Shown here piece by piece: positions 6,418 through 9,952 of a stretch of 9,952 nucleotides of DNA (its first letter is position 1; every line of letters starts with the position of its first letter). The stretch lies in contig JAPYWY010000037.1 of NCBI GenBank assembly GCA_028276125.1, forward strand, positions 1-9,952, written 5' to 3'. Origin of the DNA: Pseudothermotoga sp. (GTDB taxonomy: Bacteria; Thermotogota; Thermotogae; Thermotogales; DSM-5069). The position numbers and the translations under genes were made by a program. The notes under the pieces were generated by a model. It had not been told where the DNA came from. It did no database searches and saw nothing but the letters and a program-made list of their open reading frames with translations.

Positions 6418-7392
6418 TTGATTATGCAGAATACGATCAGGCCAAGAAGAACGAAGATCCTGATTCTGTCTAACCAAATCGACGGACTCTTTGGATGGTT
6501 TTTCGTTGAAGAACAAAATTTAGAAAATTCCCCGTTTTCTTACGAAGTGGCGCTGGACACGCAGATGGCCCTCAGGTTAATCGAGAGAGAACCTTGTGCT
6601 TACAGCAGTGTCTTAGTGGATCGCAAAGGTTTCGAAGAGGATGAGCTGGTGCGCTTCGCTTCTCAGGTTTCTGAGATAGCGTCTCCCCTCTTTCCGAAGA
6701 TCCTTCAACTGGACGGTCAGTCATGTGTGCAGAATTCAAATTGGTACGAATGTATTCTGGCAAGCTTGGTCGATATACCAGCGATCGCCTTCGTCCAATT
6801 CATAACCGAATTGATCAGATTGAAAGATAAAGCTCTTTTTGAACATCTTCTCAACGTGAGGAACTACAGCGCTGAGCTGGCGAAACTGTGTGTGAAAGAA
6901 GGAATCATCGATGAAAGAACTGCGGAGTTTGTGAGCTTTGTTTCATTCTTCCATGACATCGGAAAGCTATTAATTTCTGATGAGATTTTGCACAAACCTG
7001 GAAAATTGACACCCGAAGAGTTCCAATCGATGAAATTGCACACCGTTCTCGGTGCGAAGTTGTTCGAAAAATCGATCAAGACGGACAAAGAGAACCGCTT
7101 GCTCACAAGCTTGTACCGAGTGATCAAATATCATCACGAGAGGTTCGATGGAAGAGGTTATCCTGAAGGTCTCCAAGCTGATCAAATACTAACCGAAGCG
7201 AGGATCGTAGCCGTAGCGGATGTCTTCGACGCTTTGACGTCTTCCAGGTCCTACAGAGAGGCTTACACAGTTTCCGAAGCCTTCTCGATCATGATCAGCG
7301 ACGAAGGGCATTTCGATCCACAGATTCTGTACGTTTTTGAGAAGAATTTTGAACAGATCGTGGATTCTACCAACCGATTGAAGTTAGCGTGA
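6418..7392 (+). CDS. HD-GYP domain protein with degenerate receiver-like N-terminus
   Basis: The C-terminal half is an HD-GYP domain, a family of metal-dependent phosphodiesterases that mostly cleave cyclic di-GMP. Counting from the TTG at 6418 (324 residues): first His H143 (EHLLNVRNY), HDIGK 179-183, H208, HHERFDGRGYP 239-249 (HH plus the DGxGYP signature) and D268 (VADVFDALTSSRSYR). All metal-site positions that I can identify are kept, so activity is likely. Residues 12 to about 115 alternate like a receiver (TKILILS, then SVLVDRKG with D68). The acidic pair after the first strand is replaced by S18/N19, so normal phosphorylation is doubtful. TTG 6418 lies 8 bases after GGGGTGGA; ATG 6424 and ATG 6409 are alternatives. 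It is divergent from the chemoreceptor; no clear promoter is seen. Confidence 0.88.
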   Translation: MIMQNTIRPRRTKILILSNQIDGLFGWFFVEEQNLENSPFSYEVALDTQMALRLIEREPCAYSSVLVDRKGFEEDELVRFASQVSEIASPLFPKILQLDGQSCVQNSNWYECILASLVDIPAIAFVQFITELIRLKDKALFEHLLNVRNYSAELAKLCVKEGIIDERTAEFVSFVSFFHDIGKLLISDEILHKPGKLTPEEFQSMKLHTVLGAKLFEKSIKTDKENRLLTSLYRVIKYHHERFDGRGYPEGLQADQILTEARIVAVADVFDALTSSRSYREAYTVSEAFSIMISDEGHFDPQILYVFEKNFEQIVDSTNRLKLA

Positions 7393-7473
7393 TCGGAATG
7401 AGAGCAACCTTTGCAGAGTTTGGCCGTGATGCTCGGTGCATCAAAGTTGAGAATCTCAAATGCCAACATGAAC

Positions 7474-7496
7474 GAAGGCGCCCAGAGGGCGCCTTC
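7474..7496. terminator. Hairpin terminator between the HD-GYP gene and cstA
   Basis: GAAGGCGCCC (7474-7483) and GGGCGCCTTC (7487-7496) form a perfect 10-bp GC-rich stem with loop AGA, placed between two converging genes. On the plus strand TTGAGTTTT follows, an interrupted T-tract. On the minus strand the following GTTCATGTT is weak. Termination of the plus-strand transcript is the better supported direction. Confidence 0.75.
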
Positions 7497-7514
7497 TTGA
7501 GTTTTCCACTGTTT

Positions 7515-9170
7515 CTACGCTCTCTCTTCAGCTTTTTTCACCGGTTCCTTCGCTGTCTTTTTCACTACGAGCGCAAAGTAGGCCTCAACGACCAGCCACA
7601 CGGCCAAGACGATGAGGATCACGGATATGATGCCCAGTGGTAACGTGGCACCTTTCAAGTTAGCTCTGGCGAGCAGAATCAAAGCAACTATCGTTGTTGC
7701 TATCATGAACATCATGGGTATGGTCGTGAACCATGCCTTCTTTTTCAAACCTTTCAGTATGAAGGCGGTTATACCCAGCAGAGCCAAACCTGCGGTCAGT
7801 TGGTTCGCCGAACCGAACACGGGCCAGATCAGCCTCCAGATCGGTGTCTGTCCACTCTTCATGAACACCAGCATCAAAGCCGCGAGAACCGTGATGACAG
7901 TTGAGCTGTATTTGTCAAGTTTGTTGAAGGTGAGTTCCTGAAGCTGGTATCTTCCCAAACGCGTCGCCGTGTCCAGTGAAGTCAGTATGAACGTGTTCAG
8001 GGCGAACATTCCGAAGGATATGCCGACCTTTTCGGGTAGTCCAAACAGGCTCCAGAATTTTGCGAAACCAACACCGTAGGTGTACTGCGGGTTCGCTGGC
8101 AAGCCAGGTCCAGGAGACAGTATCTTACCAGCCATCATCACAGTGATCAGTGCGACCACGGCAACTACACCTTCGATGAGCATACCGCCGTAGCCGATGA
8201 GTTTGGCATCTGTCTCATTTCTGATCTGTTTTGCCGTCGTTCCACTACCGACCAGAGAGTGGAACCCGCTTATGGCGCCACACGCGACGGTGATGAAGAG
8301 CATCGGCCAGAGATAGTTGATTCCACCGCCGTACCATCCCTTGAAGGCTGGCAAATTCACCGAGAGCCTGGCACCGCCGAAGAGGATACCCAAGGTGGCG
8401 ATAATCAAACTCGAGTACAAGAACCAAGAAGAGAGATAGTCTCTCGGTTGCAGCAACAGCCAAACTGGAAGAACTGACGCCAAGGCTATGTAAACCACCA
8501 GAATCCAGCGCCACGTGTTCACATCGAATTTGAACGTTTCTTGAATCCAGGGCGCGTAGTTGCCAATGAAGATCGAACCTATCAACAACGGCAACATGAT
8601 GATCGTGACCCACAGCAGAGGCAGTCGCAATCTGTAGACCAAGATACCGAAAATGATGGCCAATACTATGTAAAGGATCGCACTCCAAGCGACGGCTGGA
8701 TCACCAGCGAAAGAACCAGCCGCAAGCTCTAAGAACGCCGCCACGACCAAGACCAACGCGAACCAAGCGAACGCGTTGAACAACAGCTTGGCGCGCTTAC
8801 CAACGTAGCGATTCACCAGCTCGACAACGCTCAAGCCCTTGTTTCTCACAGAGCCCACGATGGCTCCAAAGTCGTGGACTCCACCGATGAATATCGAGCC
8901 GATCACGATCCACAGATAGGCGGGTAGCCATCCAAAGAGAGCTGCTGCGGTGATCGGACCGACGATCGGCCCTGCTCCAGCTATGCTGGAAAAGTGGTGT
9001 CCAAGCAGCACGAACGGATGCGTTGGAACGTAGTCGATCCCATCGTACAGTTCGGACGCCGGAGTCTTGTTCTTTTCGTTCAGCTCGTACAGCTTCGCTT
9101 GCCATTTGCCGTAAAAACGGTAGGCCAAAACGAACAAAACGACGGCCAGCAAAAAGATGAACAAAATCAT
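7515..9170 (-). CDS. cstA: CstA-family carbon starvation protein (peptide/pyruvate-type transporter)
   Basis: Polytopic inner-membrane protein of the CstA family, whose characterised members take up peptides or pyruvate. At 551 residues it is shorter than the roughly 700-residue E. coli CstA. Family motifs in order are HHFSSIAGAGPIVGP (58-72), VHDFG (98-102), QPRDYLS (241-247), SGFHSLVGSGTTAKQI (301-316), TSLDTATRLGRYQLQE (397-412) and WPVFGSANQLTA (449-460). Many hydrophobic segments span the length, from 1-20 to about 508-535. The C-terminus is a short lysine-rich tail (537-551), probably cytoplasmic. The ATG at 9170 has GGGAGGT 7 bases upstream, encoded inside the preceding gene, and overlaps that gene's stop by 4 bases (ATGA). 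Substrate cannot be read from the sequence. Confidence 0.93.
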   Translation of the reverse strand: MILFIFLLAVVLFVLAYRFYGKWQAKLYELNEKNKTPASELYDGIDYVPTHPFVLLGHHFSSIAGAGPIVGPITAAALFGWLPAYLWIVIGSIFIGGVHDFGAIVGSVRNKGLSVVELVNRYVGKRAKLLFNAFAWFALVLVVAAFLELAAGSFAGDPAVAWSAILYIVLAIIFGILVYRLRLPLLWVTIIMLPLLIGSIFIGNYAPWIQETFKFDVNTWRWILVVYIALASVLPVWLLLQPRDYLSSWFLYSSLIIATLGILFGGARLSVNLPAFKGWYGGGINYLWPMLFITVACGAISGFHSLVGSGTTAKQIRNETDAKLIGYGGMLIEGVVAVVALITVMMAGKILSPGPGLPANPQYTYGVGFAKFWSLFGLPEKVGISFGMFALNTFILTSLDTATRLGRYQLQELTFNKLDKYSSTVITVLAALMLVFMKSGQTPIWRLIWPVFGSANQLTAGLALLGITAFILKGLKKKAWFTTIPMMFMIATTIVALILLARANLKGATLPLGIISVILIVLAVWLVVEAYFALVVKKTAKEPVKKAEERA

Positions 9171-9571
9171 CCAAGCGACCTCCCTTCAGAAAGATTTGAT
9201 GGCGTCATCGCTTGCCTCACTTCGTTGCGCATATCGTCGAACAGTTTCTCTTTACCTTGGAAAAAAGCAATGTGAGCCCATCCCTTTAACCCAAGCCAAA
9301 AGGACTTCGTGATCATCTTTCCATTTCCGGGGAGCAGAAACCTCTGCATCATCACGTCTGGCAGAGGCTTGATGAGGGGAAGAAGTTCTTCAAGAGGCAT
9401 GTCCAGCACGATGAAGTCGATCAACTTGAAGTGCGCGATCTTACCAAGAAGTCCTCCTTTTTCTAAGACGAGCACCCTCCTGTACAGCCTGTAGCCCCTG
9501 ATCTCGTGAGGTTCGTAATAGAAATTTCTCAATTTATGTTCGTCAAGAATCCATGCAGTGCCACTTGGCAA
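9167..9571 (-). CDS. Unrecognised 134-aa protein translationally coupled to cstA
   Basis: I do not recognise this family. The 134 residues have no signal peptide, no convincing membrane segment and no cysteine. They are rich in Leu, Lys, Arg and aromatics, with short strand-like runs (RRVLVLEKGG 31-40, FKLIDFIVLDMPLEELLPL 48-66) and a helical, charged C-terminal part (GKEKLFDDMRNEVRQAM 106-122). The start is TTG 9571: an in-frame TGA lies 3 codons upstream, and AGGAGCTGA precedes it at slightly long spacing (10 bases after GGAG). The stop overlaps the cstA ATG (ATGA), and the last codons carry cstA's ribosome-binding site, so the two are almost certainly cotranslated. It is far longer than the small YbdD/YjiX partner of E. 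coli CstA/BtsT and does not resemble it. A role in transport or its control is inferred from coupling only. Confidence 0.8.
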   Translation of the reverse strand: MPSGTAWILDEHKLRNFYYEPHEIRGYRLYRRVLVLEKGGLLGKIAHFKLIDFIVLDMPLEELLPLIKPLPDVMMQRFLLPGNGKMITKSFWLGLKGWAHIAFFQGKEKLFDDMRNEVRQAMTPSNLSEGRSLG

Positions 9572-9626
9572 AACATCTCAGCTCCTGATAACCGTTGTTA
9601 ACTTCAACTGCGGATTCCTTATGGAT

Positions 9627-9656
9627 ATGCTACCATAGGTTAATACCATCCGTCAA
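9627..9656 (-). promoter_or_regulatory. Probable promoter of the 134-aa protein/cstA unit
   Basis: On the minus strand, TTGACG (9656-9651, 5 of 6 matches), an 18-base spacer and TAGCAT (9632-9627, 4 of 6 matches). Transcription would start near 9620, about 50 bases before the TTG at 9571. This leader contains CCGTTG...CAACTGCGG (9592-9613), which can pair imperfectly around GTTAAC; any regulatory meaning is unproven. Confidence 0.5.
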
Positions 9657-9704
9657 GACTTCTCTGTTGAGATAAATTGCGTTTCTTCATCGTCGTCTTA
9701 CCGC

Positions 9705-9952
9705 GAGGTTTTGAACGACGATGATATGAAGTTAGAAGGCATCCGGAATCCAACCTTTGCTCGCGTTGTTTTGCAACAAAATCTTGGTGGTGAAGTGAGA
9801 CAAACGTGCAGCCGCAAGCGATGAACTTTGAAGGATCTCTTCGATGAAGCGTTTTCTAATTTCTGAAAGGCAACTTCCAAGACGTCTACTCAGCTGACCC
9901 TTCCAGCCCGTGGATCACTATGACTCGTGCACACTTTGATGAACAAATCGTT
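9705..9952 (+). pseudogene. Decayed coding remnant reaching the right edge
   Basis: From the ATG at 9726 the frame reads MKLEGIRNPTFARVVL, then QQNLGGEVRQTCSRKR, and stops at TGA 9822-9824. The same frame continues with TLKDLFDEAFSNF to a second TGA at 9864-9866. Shifted by +2, the sequence is then open to the window end: GNFQDVYSADPSSPW, ITMTRAHFDEQIV. Each piece looks protein-like, but together they need two stop repairs and a frameshift. The opening IRNPTFARVVL resembles the start of the winged-helix domain of ROK-type repressors (typically IRNxTxxxVLxxL), a weak impression only. The 300-odd bases between the TTG at 9571 and the right edge otherwise hold only the cstA-unit promoter. The rest of the gene lies outside the window. 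Confidence 0.4.

Noticed and set aside
7393..7473. Small dyads (TTGAG-AAT-CTCAA, GATGC...GCATC) after the HD-GYP stop
   Set aside because: Arms of only 5 bp, no T-run; the strong hairpin at 7474-7496 explains termination.
9698..9880. 60-aa minus-strand frame near the right edge
   Set aside because: Basic, Ser/Lys-rich composition typical of a shadow; the plus-strand remnant is more protein-like, and no ribosome-binding site precedes the frame.

Overview
The window looks like chromosomal DNA of a thermophilic, fermentative bacterium, most likely a member of the Thermotogales (Thermotoga or Pseudothermotoga type). This is inferred from the protein sequences, the mid-40s-type GC, heavy use of AGA/AGG arginine codons, TTG/GTG starts with strong G-rich Shine-Dalgarno sites, and tightly overlapping ATGA/TGATG gene junctions. 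No database search was possible, so the genus is a judgement and not a result.

Layout, left to right. (1) Positions 1-534, minus strand: the 5' part of a branched-chain aminotransferase gene (ilvE, class IV PLP fold), running off the left edge. It has a near-consensus promoter (TTGACA-17-TAGAAT) whose -35 box sits in a perfect inverted repeat. (2) Positions 535-991: a long divergent intergenic region. It holds a frameshifted small-ORF remnant, a perfect 22-bp palindrome, a second short palindrome and the promoter of the threonine operon. (3) Positions 992-4223, plus strand: a compact threonine operon hom-thrC-thrB (homoserine dehydrogenase, threonine synthase, homoserine kinase). Its genes overlap by 1 and 4 bases, and it ends at a hairpin terminator shared with the converging gene. 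(4) Positions 4280-6268, minus strand: a methyl-accepting chemotaxis protein with a double-Cache-like sensor. (5) Positions 6418-7392, plus strand: an HD-GYP domain protein with a degenerate receiver-like N-terminus, divergent from the chemoreceptor. (6) Positions 7515-9571, minus strand: a two-gene unit in which an unrecognised 134-aa soluble protein is translationally coupled (ATGA) to a compact CstA-family transporter. (7) Positions 9705-9952, plus strand: a decayed coding remnant with two in-frame stops and a frameshift, reaching the right edge.

Functionally, hom-thrC-thrB makes threonine from aspartate semialdehyde. Threonine is the precursor of isoleucine, whose last step is catalysed by IlvE, so the two divergent units at the left form an aspartate-family and branched-chain amino acid block. 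The chemoreceptor, HD-GYP protein and CstA-type peptide/pyruvate transporter fit nutrient sensing and uptake, but nothing in the sequence shows that they act together. I see no RNA gene, insertion sequence, CRISPR array or phage gene. The least explained items are the 134-aa CstA-coupled protein, the 22-bp palindrome and the two gene remnants.
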